Assembly (NCBI GenBank): GCA_025529335.1
Contig: JAMYHX010000591.1
Location: 1 to 23,363, forward strand
DNA length: 23,363 nt
Direction: 5' to 3'
From: Rhizopus sp. PT2906
Lineage: Eukaryota > Mucoromycota > Mucoromycetes > Mucorales > Rhizopodaceae
Position numbers and translations under genes: made by a program. The notes beneath the pieces are model-generated. The model was not told the origin of the DNA. It ran no database searches and worked only from the letters and a program-made list of their open reading frames with translations. Positions 8,972 to 20,735 of this stretch are shown here, in pieces (position 1 is the stretch's first letter; the number at the start of each line of letters is the position of its first letter).

Positions 8972-11900
8972 TCTTGATTTATCTTTGATAATAAGTAAGT
9001 AGCGAATTTTGACTCTGCTTTCGTCAAAGACCATAAATTCGTTGTTATGGAGCTTTATAGCGTCTTCCTGCACACCAGTAAAGTCATTGGTAATACAGGG
9101 TCCGAATGGGATACGAACCTATTGAATAATATTAAAGGGATATTCAGAGAAAAAAAAAACGTGACGACAACTTACACCATGCTTATCAAAAACCGCGTTT
9201 AATGGGTTAGGTATCTGCTTACCGACTCCTTGGACAGAGTCATATTGTGTTGGATCTGATGCTGCTGAATGGTTGTATATTTGAGTTCTACCCAGTGCCA
9301 CTTCACATAGGAGCATCAGTCTGTAAGAAGACGTTGATGAATTATAATATTCTGTGCAGTAACCTAGCGATTTTCCAAAAGTGTCAGCAAAGTACACGCC
9401 GGTTCCAAGCATAGCACCCTAAAATCTACAAGTTAGTATATTCTTATAAAATGTTTGGAAAAAAAAGTCATACATTTGCCTTGGCGGTCAAAGGAGCACC
9501 ACGTAAGCCCTGTTTCAAGATGCCCATAAAGTTACCAATCCTAGATCCATGCCATAGTAGCATGCGGTTGGAATCTTGTTCATATGGACGATATCTAATT
9601 TGTTCTTCTTGCCGATTGACAGCAAATAGATGGATCAGCTCATGGCTTTGGCACGTCGATTGCATATACGAATTAACCATATTATATTCAGTGGCACTAT
9701 AGGATATCTCTTTTAACGAGCAGTTCAACGCATGATAAGCATAATCTAATGGATTTATCTCGTTCATTCTGTGCTTAGCGGCAAGGACCACATTAACAGC
9801 AAAACCAGTATAGCTTAGATTCATCATCCTTGCAACTTGTGCATCATAGCCAGAAGTGCCGTAGGCTTTCGGTTGCTCCGAGCCCAATAAAGATTTGATA
9901 CGAGCACCAGGATGCCCTGTATGGGGCATAATGCGAGAATACTCCAAGCACTTTTGGGTCAATTGAAATGCATACACTACATAGAAGTGATGTTAGCTTG
10001 CATTAACTCTATATATGTTTTCTATACTTACGTTTAGATTTCTTTACCATGGCAGGGTCGGTATACTGACTTTTAGCTTCATGATATTTCTTGTTTATTT
10101 CTTTAGCATCCTTTAAGATTTGGAAAGCTTCATCAATTCGTTTTTGTGATACTTGACCAAGGGGCATATCGATTTGCGTTTCGGAATATACTCGGGAAAG
10201 GTATTCATAGTTGCAAATAAGTTTCATCATGCTCAAAACACCAGCGGGTAGACCAGATGATACGGCTGATGACATAAAGTTGAAATCAGTAAGGAGGATG
10301 TCTTTGGGGTACTGTGGTTCTTTCAGTATTTCGTATTTTCCAGGCTTTGGTTCAAAGGAGGAGCGATCTTCCCAGATATTTGAGGTTTTAGATTTAAAGA
10401 TAGACTTGAATTCACAAATTGCTTCTTCCTCTGTCAAGAATGGAGTTCTTTGGTATTGACCTTCTTCACCAAGGCCACCCCAACGAGTCCAAAGGATGTA
10501 AAGGTCTAGTATCCTGTTGTAGATTATGCTCAACTTGTAAAAGCTATCATGACTCTGTTAGTTGATATATACAACAACATACATGTATTTACTTACGTGC
10601 AAACAGCGTCACCCCAATAACCTAACTCTACTTTCAAAAGCATAACATCATAGTATCCGCCATTTTCATCACAAATGACATATCCGACATCTTGTAGATT
10701 TGAATATTGATCAACCTCTGGAGCTGTTCTTTTGGATTTACCATGTTTCTTTTTCTTGGAATCCTTTTCTTTTTGAAGAAGCTCTCTTTCTATTTGAGCA
10801 TCTTCTTCTATTTGATCTACAGATATAGTATCGATTTCCATAAGATCTTCAACACTATCATTTTCCTCTTCAGTTTCAGTAAAGTTGGCGCAAGTGGGCT
10901 CCAAATTTAATAGAGATTCACGTATAGTCTGGTTTGTTCGTAGGAACCCAAGCTTAACTGGAGAATATCCTTGGCTATCCGTCATCCAAAGTGCTTTACG
11001 GAATATTTCATCGCCCATAGCTTTCTTTAGGCATTTCAACATGTCGGCATTTTCAGATGAGAAACCACTTGAGCCTCCGAGTACATAATATAACATGTTA
11101 CGGCCATCAGCGTCCTTCCATAACCAATTAATGGAAACCTTTGAATGTTCACAGATGAGCATAACCATCTTCACGTCATTTTGTAATATCGCATGTAAAA
11201 TGGAAGGAATCTTTTGTTTGTGCAAATTTAGCAAGAAGGCATAATCATGGTCAGTGTTATTTTGCGAGCTCTCTACGTTTGGATCAGCCATCAATTGCAA
11301 AAGTTTCTACATAAGTTGCTTTAGCAATTCATAGTTCCTATTTCTACTTTTTTACTACCTCAACTATAACATAATTGTGTTTACGGATAGCAGCTTCCAA
11401 AGGCGTCATCCCAGTTGGCTTATCGACATAAGAAACAAGAGGAGTGGATCTTTTAATCATTGTTTCAAATATGGGTTCCTTGCATATTGGCTTAGAGTAT
11501 TTCTTGTATTGACCGTTAAAATCTACTGATACACCAAGTTGTGAAAACAAGAATTGATAGAATATACTCTGTCCACTAATTGGATCTGGTAGGTTTAAGT
11601 CAACATTGTGATCAAGAAGTATCTATATACATGTATATGGCATTTAATTACTCTTATCTCTACCATCAAGCACTGCAGCTTACCTTTTGATTTTTATCAT
11701 TGTTTAAACCAACATTGTACATAAAGAGAGACCTTCCATACTCGGGATACTCGTCAGGGCCATAAACATTAGGATTTGCACCAGCTTCTAATAGGATCTA
11801 TAAAAAGGATTAATTCAACATCAGAGGAAAGACATAACTGCAACTGACCTTGAGGATCTTTCCATCGCTTTTACAAGATGCAATGAAAACAGGACGAACC

Positions 11901-14900
11901 AATACTTTGACCTTTTTTCCAAGCACATCCCTTTCAATTGTTGATGGCCTGTCCAAATCAACATTTGCATGAACAAGCATTTGCAATATATCTACATTAT
12001 CATTTTGACAAGCTACCATAACCGCATTTGAGCGACCGTAAAGACTGTCTTCATCTGTAGGAGCACCATGATCCAAGAGAATGCGAACGATATCAGTTTG
12101 GTTAGTAGCAACCGCTTTCAGTAACATAGAATCGTTCTTTTGTACATTTTGAGTCTCAATTCTGGCGCCTGCATCAATTAAAGCCTGAGGATTTTGATTA
12201 TGTATTAGTTAGATTGTTTTCTACATTATATGAGTAATAACCTACTTTAACTATTTTATAGCTTTCTGATTCTACAGCATAATAAAGTTCAGACTTGCCG
12301 TCCTCATCAAAGATATTGAGCGGTCTATTTTCCATCTGTAAAAGATGATTGAATAGAGATACCTGTCCGTATTTTGCAGCATAATGTAATGGTGTGCGCT
12401 GGTGTGCATCCGGGAGCAGCTTCAGATTTAAAGGAACAATTATTTGAATTATTTCTTCCAAGTATTCTTCCCAAACTTCACTGAGTTTTTACAAAATCAG
12501 TTCAAATTTGTCCGAGAGATGACATTTCATATCAAATTACCTGTCAAATGGACTAAAGCTAGATATAACATGCCATAAATTCTGATTTTCACTCTCGAGA
12601 ACTTCCATAAGCGCTTTTTTTGGTGCAGACTGTAAAAATATCTCGACCATATGAAATTTACCTAAATTGTTCTTTAGTACATGATTGCTTCTAAAGATAA
12701 TGTACATTACCATTGATAAGGGCATCTTTAATAGATTCTAGATAGTGAATTAAATGTTAATAACCAAAGATATCCAAAAGACTGTACGTGGATTACCAAG
12801 TAAAGTAACACCTCTTTCCATGATTAAATAAGCCATATTCATTAATGATTTAGACAAGCTATAGCCAAATGTAGTCGTGACCTGACCATCCTTTAGGGTA
12901 ATATTGTTTTTAGCAGAAGCCCCGGATGAACATAGCATAACAGCATAATCGACATGATTGTTTCTCAATGCTAATTGAAGAGCAGCGTTCTATATAAAAA
13001 ATGCATATTGGTTCACTGCTGTTAATGTTTTATAAATGAGTGTACCTTATCGTCATCAACAGCGTTAATATCAACGTTTTTACCAAGAAGTAAAGTGGTG
13101 CAGCTAAAAGCTCCCACACAAGCTGCATAGTGAAGAGGTGTTCTTCCAAATACGTCGCGGATGTTGCAATCAACGCCTTCATGGCTAGAAAAGTATTTCA
13201 CTATTTCAATAGGATCAAATTGTGCATTGGATTCAAGGCCTTCAAATTGGCAGGCCATATACTCTTTCAGGCTTTCTTTTTCTTCCTCAACAAAGTAGTC
13301 ATCTTGTGGATTTTTCTCTCTCCTCTCTTTTTCTTTTTCAGCATCTTCCAGTTCTAACTGCTTCTCTTTGGCAGCCTTTAACCAACAGTCAGCATATGAT
13401 TCAGAATCAAGTAAATATTCTTCAGAAAACTTGAGTAGTGATTTCTTCCTTCGCTCTTCGTATTTTATAGCTTCACACAATTGCTTGAACTTTTTCCACG
13501 TAATAGTAGTATTGCTGTTCAAAGGAATAAAGTTAAGCTGGACAAAGGCATAATGAAGTGGAGTGCGTCCTGAGCAAGAATAGATTGAATCAGAGACTAG
13601 CTATAGCATTTCTTTGTAAAACTTACCAAATTTATCAGTGGCGTTCAGGTTAGCACCAGCCTGAATCAAGAGCTTTTCCACACGGAAAGAGCGGTTCGTT
13701 TGACTCTTTGTATTCTCTATGGCATAATGAAGTGGCGTTCGATTAAACTTGTTGGTAGCATCACAGTTTGCTCCATAATTGAGCAGTAGTCTGACAATCT
13801 GATGTTTTCCTGTTTCCACAGCAGCATGTAAGGCAGTATCACCGTTTTCGTTTACGAAGTTTACATCTGCTCCTGCTTCAAGCAATGCTTGAACGATCTC
13901 AACTTTCTTGCTTTTCACAGCCGTAATTAAAGGAGATATACCATTGCTGCAAGAGTTAGGGTTGGCGCCCAGTGCCAATAGTGACTGAACAACATCAAAA
14001 TTTCCATTGCTAGCAGCATAAGTCAGTGGAGAGTCGCCAGATGCCTCATGCATATCCAAGGGAAGCAGGGCTTTATTAGAAACATTGAATAGATAGGAGA
14101 CATACGTATCCACTACACCTTCATGGTTTAGAGAGCAAGCGACAGACAACGCGGTAGCAAGGCCTAGTTTTTTTAAAAGAAAGGTTAATGCAACATTAAA
14201 AAAAAAGTATTGCTAAATGACTTACGTGTATTCTTTATCTGATGTTGAATGTCAACCTGCGTACACTGTAATACCGTTTTAAGCAACTCCACATGGCAAG
14301 TCTTGATAACTCTCATAAGGACCGTATCACCATCCCCGTACTGAGCATTAGGATCAGCCTTTGCAAGTAATAGAAGCTTTACAACAGCGATATTAGGTTC
14401 TTCCTTCTTATTTATATTCTTGGAGACAATGTCCACAGCAGTCATCAAAGCAGAGAAGCCGGATTCGTCACATACATTTATATCACCATCGTTTGAAGGC
14501 GCCACCTTTAGCATCTCTGTAAGGTTATTTATGTCCATATTCATAGTAGCTTTCATAATCGATGAACAACCAGTTGAATTGGTGATGTATGGACTAGCAC
14601 CATAAAGAAGTAAGGCTTTGACTGTTTCGCTGAGCATGGCAGTAAAATCTGGTTTGTCAAGAGCAAATTGCTTTTCTAGCTTTTCTAGTGCATGTAAGCT
14701 CCGATCGGGAGCTTCCTGAAATCTGTCTTGCTTTTGGTGATAAGCGCCCAAAAGAGCAGTACTACTCAGGACGCCCTCAACGTTCACCTTAAGGTTTGGA
14801 TTACTACCATATTTCAGAAGAAATACAATAAGGTCAACACATTGAGTGTAAGCGGCTAAATGATAATTCGTCAATATAGCTGTCTTTGCTGAATAGAAGC

Positions 14901-17900
14901 GATAATTACTTACCAAAATGTAGCGCGCTGTGGCCTGTATTTTTAGGATAGTCTGATATTTTTGCATGTGGATTTTCTTTCTTATAGTTTTTTGGTAAAG
15001 CAACAGCAAGGTCCATATCGCATCCAAATTTAGAAATCACAAGCTCCATGTATTTAATCTATCAACAAACTATTTAGAGATGTAATACTTGAATAATAAA
15101 GTTATTTTACCCATTGCTCAAAACAAAATTTCAAGTTTACATGATGATGACCATCTGCTTCTTCCCATGTTTTGCCATAACAATAAGTGCTTTTATGCTG
15201 GACAAAGGCCTTTACCATGTCTTTTTCCCGAGTAACAGCCTTTTTTTGCATTCTAATTGCATTATATACACCATAGACAATAGGAGGGAACCCTTCATTG
15301 TTGACGGTATTTATCTAATTATACGAATCAATTAAGTCGAGTTATTAGCACTATAATCTTCTCCTTACCATCAATTGAGCCTCTTTCACATGAAGGGAGT
15401 CTGCTTCAATAGCACGCCAGATAGAGTCCGCGATCTTTATGAGTCTGTTCTTTTGTACTGTATCAATCTCACGATGGGGTTGCAAATAATCAATATATGC
15501 AATAAACCTGGGAAAGTAGTGAAAGAAACTATTCCCATCCTGATCCACGTCCTTCCAATAACTAGCACCAGATTCAATCAAGAACGCAACCATGTAATGA
15601 TTATTGGACCTCATGGCAGAAGCTAATGGTGTCTCTCCATCTTCATTTTTTATATGAATATCAGCATTGTATTCCAAAAGCAGTTTAGCAAGCTGTAGAT
15701 GATATTTGATTCGATCTTCATCATCAGTTTCGAGTCGGATGTTTCTATTCCAACCTGGAGGGAGCTTGGAATTTTTGTTTCTATTGCGATAAAAGGACTT
15801 AAACTGCTTTGGCAGGCATTTTATATAAGTCGTATCTTTTGCAAGGATATGAAAGCATGTATCGCCTATTTTTGAAACAGATGCTATTAATATCACATAT
15901 CTTCCAAACGTTGTAAACTACTACCGTTGATATCTTTGCTGTTCACGTCAGCATTCTTAGACAAGAGCAATTCGAACTTTTTGAGACTTAACTCTTGGTC
16001 TTGATCGTGCAGAATAGGTTCAGCAATAGTGGATTGAATCATAGTATGCCCCTGCTCATTCTTGAAGTTCACGTTGATGAGGCCTCCAGGCAAGTTCAGT
16101 AAGTACTTTACAATCCCAACGTGGCCCTTTGTGTTAGCGATCGAGCATGGTGTAGTTCTCCATATGTTGCTTAACCCTGGATTAGCATGACCATAGTGTA
16201 TCAGTAAATGTAGGATATCAAGGTGTCCAAAAGCAGCAGCATAATGAGCCGGACTGTTTCTTGAGCTATCCAATGCATTAGCATCTAAGCCTTGAGACAA
16301 AAGGTACTTGACAACTTCAAGACAACCATATTCACAAGCTAAATGTAACGCGTTCTTTGAGAACTTGTCTGTTTTCTCTATATCAGCTTTTCCTTCTTCT
16401 ATCAGCGCGCGGACACATTCAACTTGACCATAGCTTGCAGCAAGCATCAAGGGTGTTTGCTTTTCCATATTTTCAACAGCATCAACTGGACAGCCGTGAC
16501 GAATTAAGACTTTACAGGTTTCTACGTGACCAAAGCTAGCAGCGAAATGAAGTGCATTTCTTTTGTTTCTGACAAAGGTTTGAAAAATGACAGAAGCATC
16601 AGTACCTTGTTCCTTAAGGTGCTTAATGATCAATTCAACATTATGAGCCCTGCCAAATCGAACAGCTTGCATAAATGGAGTAGATCGGTACTTGTCTGTT
16701 TGCATAATGTTAACACCTTGAGAAAGAAGATATTCCAAACATGCACTAGTCTCACTTGCAGCAGCAAAGAATATGACAGTTCGTCCAAAGCTGTCAATAT
16801 ATAATCTCTCGCTAGCATCGAGCGCTTCATAAAGCTCTTTCAAGTAAGCGGCAGAGGGATTGATGGCAGCACAATGGAGTGGCGTGAGATAGTTTGCATC
16901 ATAGGCTGATTTTAATATTTGCGTTTTGCGATAATTTGAAAGTGGTTCTCCGTTGATAAACTAAAAGTACAGGACGCTTAGAAACATCATTGGATGAAGC
17001 ATTGTGTGCTTACCTTTAGAGTTTCGATATGAACCGTATTGAAAGGAGTCTTTCCACAAAAATCCGAGTCCATCAGCGCAGATGCTAGCTGTCTATTTCC
17101 TGACTCCACCGCATAGTAAACTTCAACGGGACCAGTTCGAATATGAACCTTGAGGTTTTGAATAGCGTTAGACTGACACAAAGTCGGATTCGACAGATAA
17201 GGCATAAATTCACACAATTCAGAACGATAAGCCTGTGCGTCCAAACTAGAGTGAAATGACACGAGTTCCTTGGCATAACCATACTCATGGTAGAACGCAG
17301 TGTCGCCTTGTCTATTTCCTCTTGACACCTCGACTTGTCTATATAAATCATAAATAAAAGTAACCAAGCATAGAACTATATACATTCATTTACCTGTAAG
17401 ACATTCTTCCGTACGCACCCTTTCCGTAGTTGTTTCCGGTACTGACAGAATGAGATGTATATTTTGTAGGAATTGTGGGTCGTATAGCAGAATTTAACTT
17501 AGTATCTTCCTGTTTCTGCTTGATCAAGCGAGTAAACTCTTCTTTTCCGGTGGCAATAGAGTATTTAAAGATATTCATACCATACGATTTATCCGCATCC
17601 GGTTGAGGAATATGCTCCGTATCATCAAAAGCAGCTTCAAAAGCATTGAGATCGTCATGTTCAAGATATTCTTTAAAACAGCCAGCAGCACAAGCCAAAC
17701 AACAATCTTTACGATGAATAGAATGCACGCTCTTCATGATTTCATCAATATCCATTGATTCCCTTTGAGCCTTTCTGGCTACCCTTTCCTGTGCCTGAGC
17801 CGTAGAACGTAAAGCAGCTTTTGACATACGACCGCCACCGGACTTGCCTTTTTTAGCGCTGATCCTACCATCTGTTGACGATTTTCTGCGTTTAACGCCA

Positions 17901-18471
17901 CTTTTTTTGTTGTCAACAGGGTCCTCATCATCACTATCACCAATTGCCTGCACATATTCTGGTCGCTTCAAAGCCATGACTGCACGGACTTTGGAAATAC
18001 GAGATAGACCAACCCTGTTGCTTTCTCGGATGTTATAACCTGATTCCTGAAGAACTCTTTCCTGATATGCAGACAAGATATCCAAAGACTCGATTGATTC
18101 CTCTGTCTCCCATCTAACATCAATATTTCCTTCGCGTTGAACCAAATAATGTCTTTCACCCTAAACAATAATTTATCAGACGCACAGGGTCCTCAATAGG
18201 CTGATCACATCACTTACAGACTGTATCTTGAAATCAGAGATACCCATTATACGTCCACCACCTTCTCTCTCGACAACAGCACGAACAGACAACTTTCTAC
18301 CATCAGTACGAGTAGATCTTTTTTTGGCCGAGTACTTGCTCATTGTACGAGTCTATTGAAAATATAAATCAGATACGTTGCTTTTGCAGAACACTGTTTA
18401 GTTACTTGATCCTTTGTTGATGAAGTCTTTTTTGAAGTGCTACGACGGGTTTTTGAAAAAATTCGTGACAT
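8356..18471 (-). CDS. Giant ankyrin-repeat poly(ADP-ribose) polymerase with WGR, PARP and CHFR-like/PBZ C-terminus (about 2928 aa, 25 exons)
   Basis: Predicted role: nuclear NAD+-dependent poly(ADP-ribose) synthesis combined with PAR binding. Domains in order: a chromodomain-like segment (about 48-102, with HYLVQREG and RWETEE); a basic nuclear-localisation region (152-178); a cysteine cluster (C220, C221, C224, C228); and about 30 ankyrin repeats (about 450-2150, many with TPLHYAA-like cores), interrupted near residues 1470-1550 by a charged, probably coiled-coil insert. Then come WGR (about 2261-2362), the PARP helical domain (about 2370-2470, MPLGQVSQKRI) and the catalytic domain. The triad is His2605 (LLWHGSR), Tyr2639 (GVYFAD) and Glu2738 (NNEFMVFD), so the polymerase type should be active. 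A Cys/PBZ reader module follows (2761-2898), then an acidic tail. There is no SAM domain, unlike tankyrase; the nearest architecture I know is nematode PME-5. The WGR signature reads WGG in place of WGR. Every exon joins in frame. Confidence 0.9.
8356..18471 (-). other. Exon map of the giant PARP gene
   Basis: Exons in transcript order: 18471-18406, 18352-18218, 18160-17394, 17338-17014, 16960-15925, 15865-15369, 15314-15111, 15058-14914, 14855-14226, 14163-13627, 13569-13046, 12989-12788, 12737-12711, 12661-12541, 12480-12246, 12184-11849, 11797-11684, 11622-11359, 11306-10597, 10543-10032, 9976-9474, 9418-9176, 9118-8733, 8673-8585, 8534-8356. All 24 introns are GT-AG and 49-65 bp long. The sum is 8787 nt, or 2929 codons including the stop. 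Exon 13 is only 27 nt. For exon 9 an acceptor at 14889 would leave an impossible 25-nt intron. The acceptor at 14856 gives 58 bp and restores the ankyrin core SALHFAAY. For the last exon, splicing at 8584/8535 is required to enter the PBZ frame. Confidence 0.82.
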
Positions 18472-18602
18472 TGTACTTTTCTTAAAATGGTGCTTTTAAA
18501 AAATCTAAAGAAATGAAAGAAAACACTCTGCGTTTATATACTTTTTAAAAATAAACCTTGATTAATTTGTACAACATGCATCAAAGGAGGCTGTGGACAA
18601 TG

Positions 18603-18616
18603 GTTGCCATAGCAAC
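18603..18616. promoter_or_regulatory. X-box (RFX-type site) 1 upstream of the PARP gene
   Basis: GTTGCCATAGCAAC is a near-perfect palindrome that fits the RFX-family consensus GTTNCCATRGNAAC. It lies 132 bp upstream of the PARP ATG. In fungi such sites are bound by RFX/Crt1-type regulators, best known as repressors of DNA-damage-inducible genes in budding yeast. Confidence 0.75.
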
Positions 18617-18630
18617 TGAGTTTGAAGACT

Positions 18631-18644
18631 GTTACCATGGCAAC
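18631..18644. promoter_or_regulatory. X-box (RFX-type site) 2 upstream of the PARP gene
   Basis: GTTACCATGGCAAC, a second full X-box, lies 28 bp from the first (start to start). Each is followed by the same GAG context (CAACTGAG and CAACCGAG). The pair sits between the PARP start and the PARN stop, so it most likely serves PARP, which is transcribed away from it. Confidence 0.78.
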
Positions 18645-18691
18645 CGAGCTAAAACCATCAAAAACCCCTTGAAGGCATAATGCGTGCAAGT

Positions 18692-20560
18692 TTATTTACT
18701 AGATGGCATATTCATATTTTCATAATATTGAGCGATTGGATTAATGATAAATTCGTCTTTGTATTGTTCTAGGTCAAAGTGTTGCGGTATTTGTTCAAAT
18801 ACAAGAAAACAGGTACTACTGTCATACCGCTCCAATACATGTTTACCAGCCTTAATAAACATTTCTTTTGCCTTGTCCATGTCTAAATGACCGCTTACAG
18901 ATTGAACATGGAATGCAGTTGTTTGATTAATCACTAATTCATCATTGACAAAATCAAAGCAATCGAATGCAGATCTGACCAGAACGCTTTTATTAAGGCT
19001 GTTCTTTAATGCTGGATGGACAGTATGAGCATCGAGGAACAAGTTGACCCGTGTGGATCCGTAGTTGTAGATCTCTTCATCTTCACCGTCTTCATACCAG
19101 TTATTCTGTTCATCGTCTGATGATTTATCTACCTTTGTTTTTCTTTCTATCTGTGGTTCTTCAGCTATCTTGTCGAGCGGATACCGCAATTGCTCTAGAT
19201 AAGATGCAAGCTTAAGGAAGGCAGAACCAGTTATGAAAGCGTCATAACCAGCTTCATGAGCCTTTTCGGTCAGGTAGCGAGGAAATAGAGGATGCATATC
19301 AATACGAGGGTTGGTAAAGGCCTCCCTACTGGTTTCAAACCGCAGCTGTTCCAACGCGGTCGCGGTACCAAATATTTTCTATAGAAACAGTTCATAACGT
19401 TGACGTCCAAAAAAATGAGCAACTTACATATAATTCAGGTTCAACTGCGCACATGTATTTGGTATCAATCATGCTATGGTTGCACTGTGTGAGTTGACTA
19501 ATTTCTATTGTTGTTATTCTTTATACTTACTTTGGAAACAATTTGTGAGCCAACGTTTTAAATTCTTCAAGCGTTTCAGGCAAAGGTTGAACGAACTGTG
19601 CTATCATATGCGACACGTCCAGTAGCATGTTGTGGCCCACAATCATCTTTCCCGACTCTGAAATCATATCAATAACTTTTCTGAATCCTACAGCAAACGT
19701 GCAATCTCTTTCGATCTTTTCCAGTCTTTCTTTCATACGCGTCTCTTGTTGTTCCTTGGTAAGTTTGGTGACGCGAATAAACCCTTGCATACCTATGGCG
19801 GTTAAGTCTTCATATCTATTTGACAACAGTTTTTAATAATTGTATATTTCCCATTTTATAGTCTATAAAGAGATTATTTACTTATTTCTGACCTCTTGAT
19901 AAACAAGTCTTCGCTGGTACGCGTTTCTTGCTACGATATTGACCCCTTCCCCTCTTTGACTGTCTTCCAGCCATTCATCTATCATCTTTCGGACATTCTG
20001 CATAAATGGAACCTCTTTATCATCAAGAGGAATATCAGGTATATCATCTTTCATCCTTCTAGCTGCTTCTTTTCGATGTAATTCTTCTTCTTCTCGAGTG
20101 AGGTAAGGAATACCCTGATAGACCCACTTATTAAAGTCGAAGGACTGCTTGACTAAGAAGTCAAACGCTTGGGCCTGTGTCATAAAGAGTCGATTGGTGT
20201 GAACGGTACCTGTGGCACTTGTAGGGAATATATAAAAGTTGAAGGGTTTAGCAATGTAGCGACCAGCTGAGTCCCAGGTAAAGGTACAGAGGCCAAACTG
20301 AATAATGACAAACCGTTCAGTCGCTTCCTTATATTCCTCGTACCGTTCTTGAAGAGAATAAAGTCTTTTGGTAGCTAAAGGGCGATGAAGGCCTATACAT
20401 ATATATATATATACATCGTTTATGTAAGCTTGGGAAATAGTAAACAAACAGTAGAATATGCACCAGACAATTCTGTATCTATTGCAATCACATCGCACTC
20501 TTTGATGGCTTTTTCAATTTCTGGTAATTTGTCGAGAAACTGATGGCGTAAAATCTCCAT
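18692..20560 (-). CDS. PARN: Poly(A)-specific ribonuclease, PARN family (541 aa, 5 exons)
   Basis: This is a DEDDh-type 3'->5' exoribonuclease that removes poly(A) tails and trims some non-coding RNAs. Exons are 20560-20464, 20392-19882, 19815-19531, 19473-19428 and 19378-18692, totalling 542 codons in frame. The catalytic residues are Asp28 and Glu30 (AIDTE), Asp269 (VGHNMLLDV), and His354 with Asp359 (HEAGYD). The first pair falls at the same residue numbers as in human PARN. An R3H-like domain is visible at about residues 160-230 (NAYQRRLVYQEV), inserted within the nuclease as in animal PARN. An RRM-like region may follow an acidic linker, at about residues 400-500. The protein is shorter than human PARN (639 aa) at the C-terminus. 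Intron 1 has an atypical GTGCAT donor. It lies on the same strand as the PARP gene, 220 bp upstream of that gene's start. Confidence 0.93.
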
Positions 20561-20735
20561 ATTTTTTTATGTAGAAAAAAAAAAAAAAAGAAGTTAAAAA
20601 GCAATGGAACAAAAGGCGCGAGAAGATCGCGTCAGTCAAGTCATGCCCCGCTTTTTTTTTTTTTTTTACAAAGCGGAGTATATGCATGTGTATAAGGGTA
20701 TCACTATTTATGATCATTCATAATAATAAAGGGCT

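Noticed and set aside
14889..14913. A 25-nt intron in the ankyrin region of the PARP gene
   Set aside because: It is too short to splice. The acceptor at 14856 gives a 58-bp intron and a better ankyrin motif.
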